Below are positions 35,806 through 43,965 of a DNA stretch of 64,000 nt, piece by piece; positions within the stretch are counted from its first letter, which is position 1; the number at the start of each line of letters is the position of its first letter. This DNA comes from Enterovibrio gelatinilyticus (GTDB taxonomy: Bacteria > Pseudomonadota > Gammaproteobacteria > Enterobacterales > Vibrionaceae): positions 37,669 to 101,668 of the forward strand of contig NZ_JAJUBC010000021.1 of the NCBI RefSeq assembly GCF_028683095.1, in the 5' to 3' direction. Under the pieces are notes generated by a model that had not been told where the DNA came from, did no database searches, and saw only the letters and a list, made by a program, of their open reading frames with translations. Both the position numbers and the translations under genes were made by a program.

Positions 35806-36297
35806 CTAAGATTTTGGGCGCTTAATCGCGATGGCGCTCCCCGCATTGGTCGGTGTTTCCAGTAAGTGATGGGCGACTTGTATTTCGTCAACCAATGCTT
35901 GGGTCTGGGCTAAAAAAGGCGCAGCCCTATGTGCTTGCATGTCCACGTGTAAGAGCAAAGTTTCCATGGTGGCTAATTCGTCATGCGTTTGCGCGTGATA
36001 CATGGTCAGAAACAGTCTTAGCTTCTTGTTATCACTTTCTAACAATTGCCCCTGGATAAGAATGGGCTCGGCTTCGGCGACTTCTTTTTGGTAAGTCACC
36101 ATGCTTTGTAGGGTATAGATGGAAACGCATTGCGCTTCTCTAAACGCTTTATCCAGACCAATACGCAGCATAAAGGCATCAATTGCCTGACTGAACGCCA
36201 CCACATAATAGGCATCATTCATGTGCCCGTTATAATCAATCCATTCTGGTAAAACAGGACTTTCGAATAACAGGATCCTATCCGCTTGGTTTGGCAT
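35806..36297 (-). CDS. cdhB: betainyl-CoA thioesterase, CdhB-like
   Basis: Hotdog-fold thioesterase of 163 aa, with the family segment PEWIDYNGHMNDAYYVVAFS (the Asp in this region is catalytic in related enzymes). In the aerobic carnitine pathway the thioesterase hydrolyses betainyl-CoA to glycine betaine. The assignment rests on the fold plus the position next to cdhR, cdhC and cdhA. The ATG at 36297 has AAGGAGT just upstream; the frame is open 21 bases further. It is divergent from the cdhR-like regulator gene, so both may share a control region that contains CGACGTG at 36395. Confidence 0.8.
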   Translation of the reverse strand: MPNQADRILLFESPVLPEWIDYNGHMNDAYYVVAFSQAIDAFMLRIGLDKAFREAQCVSIYTLQSMVTYQKEVAEAEPILIQGQLLESDNKKLRLFLTMYHAQTHDELATMETLLLHVDMQAHRAAPFLAQTQALVDEIQVAHHLLETPTNAGSAIAIKRPKS

Positions 36298-36424
36298 TTT
36301 TACTCCTTGCTCACGCAAATCTTATGGTTGGCTTCTATGCTAGGCATAAAAGGACAGTACCTTTGATCAAAATCGTATAGAACTTGATTTTTTTCGACGT
36401 GTTAGTGGAATGAGGAGACGAAAG

Positions 36425-37381
36425 GTGTTTGGTGATCCTTCTAGGTCGAAAATACAAAAGATTCATTTCCTGTTGTTGCCGGGCTTCTCTTTGTTTGGGC
36501 TAACCGCCATGTTAGACCCTTTGCGTCATGCTAATCGCACGCAGGGTGAAGCGTTATACGAGTGGCAACTTATCTCAGAAAGCGGGGGGCTTATCTCAAG
36601 TAGCGACAGCATTGAGATAATGACGCATACCCACCTTGATGCCGTTGAAAAATGTGAAACATTAATAATTTGCTCTGGCAGTGATCCTGATTTGGTGAAT
36701 ACACCGGCCTTGTTAGGTTTTATTCGTCAGCAGAGTCACTTTGGGGCCGATATAGGGTGTCAGGATACGGGCACTTATATTGCAGCCGCTGCTGGGATCT
36801 TGGATGGTTATCGTGCAACCATGCACTGGGAAAACCATGAAACGACGCAGGAGGCTTTCCCTAATGTAACGCTTGTTCAAGAGTTGCTGGTCATCGACAG
36901 AAAACGTTTTTCTTGCCCTGGGGCCTTATCTGGATTGGATATGATGCTCTATCTGATCAGAACACAGCATGGGCAGGAGCTGGCAACCCTCGTGGCGGAT
37001 GAACTTGTTTATACCCACCAGAGAGAACACAGTGAACCTCAGCGTCGCTCCTTACAAATCCGCTTAGATAGCCGCAATCCTCACCTTATCGAAGCCGTTC
37101 AACTAATGGAGAAAAACATCGAAGAGCCGCTGTTAATTGCAGAGTTGGCTGAGGTGATTGGCATTTCCGATAGGGAGTTAGAACGTCTATTTAAACGGCA
37201 CTTGGCACAAACGCCAAAAGCGTTTTATCGTCAACTTAGGCTAGAGAAAGCCCGTTGGATGCTGCAACAAACCAACGACAGCGTCACGTCGGTGGCGACA
37301 GCCTGTGGCTTTGTTTCCCTCTCCCATTTCACCCGCTGTTATCAAGAGCAATTCTCCAAACGCCCTAGCCGAGAAAGATAG
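36425..37381 (+). CDS. cdhR: GlxA-type AraC regulator, CdhR-like
   Basis: Regulator of 318 aa with an N-terminal DJ-1/PfpI glutamine amidotransferase-like domain (about 10-180: IHFLLLPGFSLFGL, GADIGCQDTGTYIAAAAGIL) and a C-terminal AraC helix-turn-helix domain (LLIAELAEVIGISDRELERL and VTSVATACGFVSLSHFTRCY). Proteins of this build sense carnitine (CdhR) or glycine betaine (GbdR) in Pseudomonas, and the neighbours here are carnitine genes. GTG at 36425 is preferred because GAGGAG lies 8 bases before it; an ATG at 36410 has no ribosome-binding site but is in frame. Expected to activate the carnitine genes on both sides. Confidence 0.82.
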   Translation: MFGDPSRSKIQKIHFLLLPGFSLFGLTAMLDPLRHANRTQGEALYEWQLISESGGLISSSDSIEIMTHTHLDAVEKCETLIICSGSDPDLVNTPALLGFIRQQSHFGADIGCQDTGTYIAAAAGILDGYRATMHWENHETTQEAFPNVTLVQELLVIDRKRFSCPGALSGLDMMLYLIRTQHGQELATLVADELVYTHQREHSEPQRRSLQIRLDSRNPHLIEAVQLMEKNIEEPLLIAELAEVIGISDRELERLFKRHLAQTPKAFYRQLRLEKARWMLQQTNDSVTSVATACGFVSLSHFTRCYQEQFSKRPSRER

Positions 37382-37406
37382 ATTCTAGGCAACACGCGTG
37401 AGTCAA

Positions 37407-37456
37407 CATGTCGGAAATAGATAGCCATGCCTATTTTGCGACATGCCTTCATTTGC
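37407..37456. promoter_or_regulatory. candidate CdhR operator before cdhC
   Basis: CATGTCGGAAATAG (37407-37420) and CTATTTTGCGACATG (37431-37445) form a long imperfect dyad in the 215-bp gap before cdhC. The right arm continues as CGACATGCCTTCATTTGC, which matches 14 of 18 positions of a sequence at 43670 before the gamma-butyrobetaine hydroxylase gene. Confidence 0.45.
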
Positions 37457-37596
37457 GTCTTTTTTAGGTTGGTAAGCATCGGGTTTAGGCAAAAACGTCC
37501 GTTTCTAACGTGTAACTCTGAGGGTGCGCAATAAAGAGAACGAGGCATGCCTAGCCAGCCTCTTGTTTTTATTTAACTAAAAAAAGAGCCCTTACG

Positions 37597-38487
37597 ATGA
37601 ATCAAGACGTCATTATTACTTGCGCCATTAATGGTGCTGGGGATACCGCGGACAAAAATCCAAATGTGCCGATCACACCAGAACAAATTGCCAATTCAGC
37701 GATAGAAGCATGGAATGCAGGTGCTGCAATTGCGCATATTCATGTTCGAGACCCAGAAACAAAACAAGGATCGAGACGCGTCGAATTGTACGCCGAGGTC
37801 TGTGAGCGTTTGCACGCGTCGAATTGTGACGTTGTGATTAACCTGACGGCGGGCATGGGGGGCGATCTCTATATCGGGCCGGAAGAAAATCCCACTGCCT
37901 TTTGTCCAGAAACGGATCTTGTGGGTGGTCTTGAGCGTCTTGTTCACATTGAAGCGCTCAAACCTGAAATCTGTACCCTCGATTGCGGCTCAGTAAATTT
38001 CGGAGATAACAACCTTGTGTATGTCTCAACGCCAGACATGCTTAGGCGTGGCGCTGCACGTATTAAAGAGCTTGGTGTCACTGTCGAACTGGAAATTTTC
38101 GATACGGGAAATCTTTGGTTTGCTCTGCAAATGATGAAAGAAGGCTTGCTTGATGACAACGCCATGTTCCAGCTGTGTCAGGGCATTCCTTGGGGGGCAC
38201 CACCGGACTTTACGCTATTGAAAGGCATGGTGGATATGTTGCCAAATCACAGCCAATGGACAGCGTTTGCGTTGGGTCGTAACCAGTTGCCATGGGCGGC
38301 GCAGTCAGCCTTGTTAGGGGGTCATGTTCGAGTGGGCTTAGAAGACAATTTGTATCTCGAAAAAGGCGTGTTGGCGACAAATGGCCAATTGGTAGAACGC
38401 GCCGTCAATCTTATCGAAAACATGGGGGCGCGTGTTTTAAGCCCAACTGAAGCTCGTGAAAAATTGCGACTTCGTGGCACGCAATAG
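37597..38487 (+). CDS. cdhC: dehydrocarnitine cleavage enzyme (BKACE family)
   Basis: Beta-keto acid cleavage enzyme of 296 aa. In carnitine catabolism it reacts 3-dehydrocarnitine with acetyl-CoA to give betainyl-CoA and acetoacetate. Family landmarks are [20 protein letters not shown], the zinc-ligand motif [15 protein letters not shown] and the segment [20 protein letters not shown]. The gene begins a rightward operon with cdhA, whose ribosome-binding site overlaps the cdhC stop codon. A candidate operator lies upstream. The BKACE family has many substrates; here the neighbouring carnitine dehydrogenase and thioesterase genes support dehydrocarnitine. Confidence 0.88.
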   Translation: MNQDVIITCAINGAGDTADKNPNVPITPEQIANSAIEAWNAGAAIAHIHVRDPETKQGSRRVELYAEVCERLHASNCDVVINLTAGMGGDLYIGPEENPTAFCPETDLVGGLERLVHIEALKPEICTLDCGSVNFGDNNLVYVSTPDMLRRGAARIKELGVTVELEIFDTGNLWFALQMMKEGLLDDNAMFQLCQGIPWGAPPDFTLLKGMVDMLPNHSQWTAFALGRNQLPWAAQSALLGGHVRVGLEDNLYLEKGVLATNGQLVERAVNLIENMGARVLSPTEAREKLRLRGTQ

Positions 38488-38497
38488 GAGGTTGATG

Positions 38498-39466
38498 ATG
38501 GCGCGTCCGAATCCGGAACAAGTTTCAAAGGTGGGTGTCATTGGCACGGGTGTTATTGGTGGTGCTTGGGCCTTGCATTTCCTTCGCATGGGCATGGAGG
38601 TGGTCGCGTATGACCCCGGCCCTAATGCAAAAGAAAAGCTTCTAACCATGGTCGACAATATTTGGCCCACCATCGAAAAGCTGGGCTTGAGAGAAGGCGC
38701 AAGCAAAGACAAATTGCGTTTTGTTGATTCCTTAGAATCTCTTGCTAATCAGGTTGAAGTTATTCAAGAAAGTACGCCAGAGCGAATGGATGCCAAGCGT
38801 AGTTTATTCGCAGAACTTGATCGCATCGTACCCGCTGATGTGGTGATTATCTCCAGCACCTCAGGGTTTGCCATGACTGATATGGCTCGTGAGCTTGAAG
38901 CTCAGCCAGATAGGTTTGTGGTCGGTCATCCCTTTAACCCGCCTTATCTCGTGCCTTTCTGTGAAGTCTGTGGTGGAGAAAGAACCAGCCAAGAGGTGGT
39001 TGATTGGACCGCTGCGTTTTACGAGGCCACGGAAAAACAAGTCGCCAAAATGGACAAAGAACTGCCGGGCTTTATTGGTAACCGCTTACAAGAAGCGCTA
39101 TGGCGTGAAGCCCTCCATATGGTGGCAAACAAAGAATGCTCCGTCGAAGATATCGATAAAGCAATTGCCTATGGGCCGGGTTTGCGTTGGGCCATTATGG
39201 GGCACTGTTTAACCTTCCATTTAGGCGGCGGGCAAGGGGGGATGGCGCATTTATTGGATCACTTTGAGGATGCGTTAGAAGAACCATGGACACGTCTGAA
39301 AGCGCCAAAACTTACACAAGAATTGAAAGATGACATGGTGGCGGGTTGCTTGACGCAAGCCAATGGTGCGTCCATTGATGAATTGGTGCAAGAGCGCGAT
39401 GATTGCCTTATTCGAATTATGCAAACGCTCAACGAGTATCGCCAAGAAAAAGGGATAAAGCGTTAA
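38498..39466 (+). CDS. cdhA: L-carnitine dehydrogenase
   Basis: 3-hydroxyacyl-CoA dehydrogenase-fold enzyme of 322 aa that oxidises L-carnitine to 3-dehydrocarnitine with NAD. The N-terminal Rossmann motif is VGVIGTGVIGGAWALHFLRM; the catalytic region includes VVGHPFNPPYLVPFCEVCGG and LPGFIGNRLQEALWREALHM. AGGAGG (38486-38491) lies 6 bases before the ATG at 38498; an ATG at 38495 is too close to it. Cotranscribed with cdhC, with 10 bp between stop and start. Confidence 0.9.
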   Translation: MARPNPEQVSKVGVIGTGVIGGAWALHFLRMGMEVVAYDPGPNAKEKLLTMVDNIWPTIEKLGLREGASKDKLRFVDSLESLANQVEVIQESTPERMDAKRSLFAELDRIVPADVVIISSTSGFAMTDMARELEAQPDRFVVGHPFNPPYLVPFCEVCGGERTSQEVVDWTAAFYEATEKQVAKMDKELPGFIGNRLQEALWREALHMVANKECSVEDIDKAIAYGPGLRWAIMGHCLTFHLGGGQGGMAHLLDHFEDALEEPWTRLKAPKLTQELKDDMVAGCLTQANGASIDELVQERDDCLIRIMQTLNEYRQEKGIKR

Positions 39467-39588
39467 GTGTTTGAAGTATTAACGTTCGGAGTGGCGGTTT
39501 GGCATGGGTCTAAAAGAGGTGGAAATGAAATTGTAAAGCGAGAAAGAAAGCTCACTCACTCAAAATCATAGCAAAGGAGGATTTGCTG

Positions 39589-41274
39589 ATGTCGTCTACT
39601 CCTCAAGAAGGCTTTGAAGCCGCAGAGACTAGGATGTTTAAAGCTGAAAAGCTTGCCCCATCAGGACCATTTAAAGGTATGCATAAGGGGATGACGATAT
39701 CTTCGTCTCTGATGGTACTCGTGTTCGTGTTTTTTACGGGAGTGAACACGGAATTTGCGGGTGAGATATTTGGCAGTGTTCGTTCTTGGATTGAAGTGAC
39801 GTTTGGTTGGTATTACATGGTGACCATCGTTTTCTTAATCGCGGTTTGTGTTTTTATCGTGTTTAGTCGATTCGGTAGCGTGCGTTTAGGCGATGATGAT
39901 AGCAGGCCGGATTTTACCAACTTCGCGTGGTTTTCGATGCTTTTTTCAGCGGGTATCGGTATTGGTATTTTATTCTTTGGCGTTGCTGAGCCGATCTTCT
40001 ACCTCGATAACAGCGGGGCATTTGGTTATCCGAATAATCCCTATGCCGACATGGCGGGCGCCGAGGCCATTGGCTACGATCGCGCAGTAGATGCGCTGAG
40101 AGTCACTTTCTTTCATTGGGGTTTTCATGGCTGGGCAGTCTATGTGATTGTCGGTATGTCATTGGCCTACTTTGCTTATCGTAAAAAATTGCCATTAGCA
40201 CTGCGCTCCGCACTCTATCCATTCATTGGCGATCGTATTTATGGACCCATCGGACACATGGTCGATATTTTCGGTGTGCTAGGGTGCGTTTTTGGTGTTG
40301 CAACCTCACTGGGATTGGGTGTCAGCCAGATGTCCGTCGGGCTTGAAAGGCTGTTTGGTATTGACCCAGGTATCTCGACTCAACTTACCCTGATTGCTTT
40401 AATTACGATCATTTCCATTTTATCCGCTCTGTCTGGGGTGGGCCGCGGTATCAGAATCATTTCTCAGTGGAATATTATTGTTTCTATTATTGTCGTTGCG
40501 CTGTTTTTGTTTGGTGGGCCAACAGGCTGGGTATTAGGTGCTTTTGGTTCTGCAGTTGGGGATTATCTCGCAAACTTTATTCAAATGGGACTTTGGTTTC
40601 CGGAAGAAGAAGGCCCAGCGAATTGGCAAAACGGCTGGACTGTTTTTTACTGGGGCTGGTGGTTAGCGTGGGCACCCTTTGTTGGATTGTTTATTGCGCG
40701 AATTTCTCGAGGTCGAACCTTAAGAGAATTTGTGATTGGTGTGCTTCTCGTGCCGACAACTATCATCTTCGTGTGGCTAGGTATCTTTGGTGGAACCGCA
40801 CTTTATCAAGAGCTGACAGCCAGTTCTGGAGTTGGCACTGCGGGGATCATTGATCTTGTTAATGCGTGGAACTTGCCTGAAGCGTTATTCGCTAACGCTG
40901 ATGGGATCTTTGGTAACGGTGCTCTCGGTTGGATCGTGTCTGCCATGATGGTTTTTCTTCTCATGAGTTGGTTCGTCACCTCTTCGGACTCAGGCATCGT
41001 CGTGTTAACGACCATTTTGTCTTTAGGGAATGAAGATCCGCCAAAAACATTCCGCGTTTTTTGGGGGGTTGTTGTTGGGTTAGTTGCTGCAGCCCTGTTA
41101 GTCGCAGGGGGGTTGAGCGCGCTGCAAACCGCCAATATTGCAGCGGCTTTGCCTCTTAGCTTGGTGATTATTCTGATGACGCTCGGTGTGCTTAAATCGC
41201 TCTTCAACGACGTTAGTGGTTTGGGGAAAGGAACCGATGGTGATAATGAAACACCGTTAGTCAAAGACGAATAA
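39589..41274 (+). CDS. BCCT-family betaine/carnitine transporter
   Basis: Secondary transporter of 561 aa with about 12 transmembrane helices. The BCCT signature region is clear: FSAGIGIGILFFGVAEPIF early on and GWWLAWAPFVGLFIARISRG for the signature helix, followed by the segment SWFVTSSDSGIVVLTT. Such transporters take up carnitine, glycine betaine or gamma-butyrobetaine, and the setting makes a carnitine precursor or carnitine the likely cargo. AAGGAGG lies 8 bases before the ATG at 39589; a TTG 6 bases upstream is too close. It lies 122 bp behind cdhA. The start of the next gene follows a terminator. Confidence 0.9.
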   Translation: MSSTPQEGFEAAETRMFKAEKLAPSGPFKGMHKGMTISSSLMVLVFVFFTGVNTEFAGEIFGSVRSWIEVTFGWYYMVTIVFLIAVCVFIVFSRFGSVRLGDDDSRPDFTNFAWFSMLFSAGIGIGILFFGVAEPIFYLDNSGAFGYPNNPYADMAGAEAIGYDRAVDALRVTFFHWGFHGWAVYVIVGMSLAYFAYRKKLPLALRSALYPFIGDRIYGPIGHMVDIFGVLGCVFGVATSLGLGVSQMSVGLERLFGIDPGISTQLTLIALITIISILSALSGVGRGIRIISQWNIIVSIIVVALFLFGGPTGWVLGAFGSAVGDYLANFIQMGLWFPEEEGPANWQNGWTVFYWGWWLAWAPFVGLFIARISRGRTLREFVIGVLLVPTTIIFVWLGIFGGTALYQELTASSGVGTAGIIDLVNAWNLPEALFANADGIFGNGALGWIVSAMMVFLLMSWFVTSSDSGIVVLTTILSLGNEDPPKTFRVFWGVVVGLVAAALLVAGGLSALQTANIAAALPLSLVIILMTLGVLKSLFNDVSGLGKGTDGDNETPLVKDE

Positions 41275-41303
41275 TATTTTTGTTTAATGGCTAAGCTATG
41301 AAG

Positions 41304-41334
41304 ATACGGCTGAAATAAGTTGGCCGTATTTTTT
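41304..41334 (+). terminator. terminator before the gbdR-like gene
   Basis: ATACGGC/GCCGTAT with a 12-base loop and T6, ending two bases before the AGGAG of the next gene. Confidence 0.7.
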
Positions 41335-41346
41335 GCAGGAGACTCG

Positions 41347-42357
41347 ATGCTATCCTCATCATCCCAGCCCTCTATCCTAAAGGTGCAAAAACCACTAATT
41401 GCCGATGATGACGGGGTTTTCACCCTCTCTTTTTTACTGTTACCTGAATATGCCATGGTGTCACTGCTCTCTGCGATTGAACCTTTACGAATAGCAAACC
41501 GTTTGGCCGGCAAAACCTTATTTCGTTGGCAATGTTTTAGTGAAGATGGGGAGCCCGTTTTAGCCAGCAATGGTTTAGCGTTGCAAGACTCCTTATCAAT
41601 ACATGCCAGTGAAAAACCTCGTAACCTTTTTGTGAATGCCAGTTTCCATCCAGAAAAACACGCGTCAGAGACATCTATAAAATGGCTGCGAGAGCTACAT
41701 CGGCTTGGTTTCATGATCGGTGCGCTTGATACGGGCTGTTACTTGCTCGCCAAAGCCAAGCTATTAGAAGGCTATCCAATCACCTTGCATTGGGAAGCGA
41801 AGCCTTGTTTTCAAGAGCGTTATCCTGAGCTTGAAATCAGTGACGAGCTATTTGAAATTCAGGGTAAGCGCGTTACCTGTGCCGGTGGCACCGCCGCAAC
41901 CGACATGATGTTGTATTTAATCGACGCCTATTTTGAGCCAGAACTCGCGATCCTTGTGTGCGAGCAATTAATTAAAAGTGCTGCGAGAAACCAAACTGAC
42001 CATCAAAGAGCCAGCCAAGCCGAAAAGCTCAAATTACACCACCCTAAAATGGTAAAAGCCTTAGCGTTAATGGCTGCTAATATTGAAACCCCCTTAGCCA
42101 CATCGGATTTGGCTGACCACCTAGCTATTTCTGTTAGGCATCTGGAAAGGCTGTTCTTACAATATTTAGCCTGTTCTCCGTCTGCGTATTATGTGCAAAT
42201 GCGAGTGGAGCACGCGCGGTATCTGTTGTCTGACTCTGGGCTCAGCATCGCGGATATCGCCTTAGCGTGTGGCTTTAGCTCTACCGCCCATTTTAGCCGT
42301 CGTTATCGTGCACTTTATGGCACGACGGCCAGCCAATACCGCTCGGGTATTCAATAA
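41347..42357 (+). CDS. GlxA-type AraC regulator, GbdR-like
   Basis: Second regulator of the same build as CdhR, 336 aa: an amidotransferase-like domain (LSFLLLPEYAMVSLLSAIEP, GALDTGCYLLAKAKLLEG, GGTAATDMMLYLIDAYF) and a C-terminal AraC domain (LATSDLADHLAISVRHLERL and IADIALACGFSSTAHFSRRY). It resembles GbdR, the glycine betaine-responsive activator of Pseudomonas, but the ligand here is unproven. GCAGGAG lies just before the ATG at 41347. An intrinsic terminator ends directly in front of this ribosome-binding site, so it is expressed by read-through or from a promoter within the transporter gene. It converges on the hydroxylase gene. Confidence 0.78.
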   Translation: MLSSSSQPSILKVQKPLIADDDGVFTLSFLLLPEYAMVSLLSAIEPLRIANRLAGKTLFRWQCFSEDGEPVLASNGLALQDSLSIHASEKPRNLFVNASFHPEKHASETSIKWLRELHRLGFMIGALDTGCYLLAKAKLLEGYPITLHWEAKPCFQERYPELEISDELFEIQGKRVTCAGGTAATDMMLYLIDAYFEPELAILVCEQLIKSAARNQTDHQRASQAEKLKLHHPKMVKALALMAANIETPLATSDLADHLAISVRHLERLFLQYLACSPSAYYVQMRVEHARYLLSDSGLSIADIALACGFSSTAHFSRRYRALYGTTASQYRSGIQ

Positions 42358-42373
42358 TTGAATCTCGGCGAAA

Positions 42374-43558
42374 TTAAAGCGCGTCCCTTTCAAGCACCCT
42401 TATTCGAGATAAGAGTTCATCTCTGTCGATATAGCAGCCTTGTAAGTGTCTTGAGCCTGTTTTTAGGTCAAACGCATTGCGTGCGTGTAAGACGCGGCGG
42501 TTATCAAAGACGATCAGGTCACCGCCATTAAGGCGATGGAAAAACTGAAACTCTTCCTCTCGGGTTAACCGAATAAAACAGCGATATGCTTTATACAGGG
42601 CGAGGGTTTGGTGTGCGGGCACATCAATGGGGCCCCTGAGAAAATTAGCAAGGCGAACTTCAACAACCTGATCATTTTCATCAACCACAATGGCTTTACC
42701 GCGAAAGCGATAATCACTGTGTTTGTCCTTGTTGTAAAAGGCCATCGGTATGCTGGATAGGCTCTTAAACTCTTCGGGATAATGCTCGCGCATGTGTTCG
42801 GCTATTTTAAAGCCATCGACCAAAATGGACTCTCCGCCGGCAGCATCATTGATTAAACAATGTAAAAACTGCAGACCGGGCTGGAGTTCTCGTGTGGGTA
42901 AATCGGTATGCAGAGGTAAACGTAAATCGGTATACGCCGAGCTATTTGCATCCGCTTTCGCTTGCACATTAAAAATGGTGCCAAAGTTAGTTTCTCTGAT
43001 AAAAGAGATGCGATTTGCGACATGAATGAGGGTGTTTGGCTCGGTATCTACGTTTTTAATCAGCGCGATTCCATAGTCCCTTAAATTCTTTAGCCACGCC
43101 AAAAGGTGTCGATCACTTTGCATGATGTTGAGGTAAGTGTTAGTGGGTAGGAACTGGTTTATGGCCTCTTTGTCCCACACTTTCGGTTGCCATTGCTTGG
43201 CGGCAAGTGCGCTTTCGCTGTAACAATGGCTGAATAACCAACCGGGATGATATTGGCTGCTGTGATCAGCGTGATCCCACTCGATGACAAGTCTGTTGTC
43301 TTCAGAGAGATAGGCTTCTTGCGGTTTAATGGTTTCGGGGACATCACAAATCTCAAAGACTTGCTCCCGAGTGAGCGAGGCGATGCATTCTGCACAATGG
43401 CAATTGTCCCTTAACCACAGGTAGTGGTATTCACTCTCATGCCCATTATCCCATTCGATCAAAAGCGACTCGCTGCCTAAATCAACACGAACAGGAAGAT
43501 GTTTGATTGGATAAGGCGTAAAGGATGCAATTTCTGTGTGCGTATCGGCGACTGTCAT
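42374..43558 (-). CDS. gamma-butyrobetaine hydroxylase
   Basis: 2-oxoglutarate/Fe(II) oxygenase of 394 aa that would hydroxylate gamma-butyrobetaine to L-carnitine. The N-terminal zinc-binding DUF971-like domain is visible (WLRDNCHCAECIASLTREQV, Cys and His ligands). The TauD-like catalytic domain has the HxD pair in RLPLHTDLP and the distal His in DNRRVLHARNAFDLKTGSRH. This two-domain layout is that of BBOX1. It points left, and its upstream region (43559-43965) carries two CGACAT motifs 21 bp apart. It feeds the carnitine pathway encoded to its left. Confidence 0.88.
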   Translation of the reverse strand: MTVADTHTEIASFTPYPIKHLPVRVDLGSESLLIEWDNGHESEYHYLWLRDNCHCAECIASLTREQVFEICDVPETIKPQEAYLSEDNRLVIEWDHADHSSQYHPGWLFSHCYSESALAAKQWQPKVWDKEAINQFLPTNTYLNIMQSDRHLLAWLKNLRDYGIALIKNVDTEPNTLIHVANRISFIRETNFGTIFNVQAKADANSSAYTDLRLPLHTDLPTRELQPGLQFLHCLINDAAGGESILVDGFKIAEHMREHYPEEFKSLSSIPMAFYNKDKHSDYRFRGKAIVVDENDQVVEVRLANFLRGPIDVPAHQTLALYKAYRCFIRLTREEEFQFFHRLNGGDLIVFDNRRVLHARNAFDLKTGSRHLQGCYIDRDELLSRIRVLERDAL

Positions 43559-43648
43559 CGTGCTTTCCCCGTAAATATCCCAATAAAAAAGAGGGTGATG
43601 CGTTGAGTCATCTTATTACGAGGATTCAGGATTTTCGTGATACCCAGT

Positions 43649-43687
43649 CGACATCATTTTGCACCAATCCGACATGTTTTCATGGGC
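43649..43687. promoter_or_regulatory. two CGACAT motifs before the hydroxylase gene
   Basis: CGACATCATTTTGC (43649) and CGACATGTTTTCATGGGC (43670) are direct repeats exactly 21 bp apart, two helical turns, as expected for AraC-type regulators. The second matches the sequence at 37439 before cdhC. The rest of 43559-43965 shows nothing else I can support. Confidence 0.45.
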
Positions 43688-43965
43688 AGTTTTATCGTTG
43701 ACAACGTTCAGCCAATCTATAAGCCAATAACGTCTGCGAAAAAGTAACTGCCAACGCCCACCAACACGACGTTTCGGTGAGAAGGTGTCACATGATGCGA
43801 CGTACCGTTACGTATATTGTCACTTCATGCGTGCCGCTTTTTATTGGCACTGTCTTGTTGCAAGCTTCTGAAAACGCAGAGAGTTAAAGGCGCGATGAAC
43901 GCAAGCCTTCCCTTCCTGCACATGAGAGAACGAATCTCAAAGAAGCCACGCAATGGAGGCATACG

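Noticed and set aside
40806..41714. 302-residue leftward open frame across the BCCT and regulator genes
   Set aside because: It is antisense to two well-recognised genes, and its product shows no domain.
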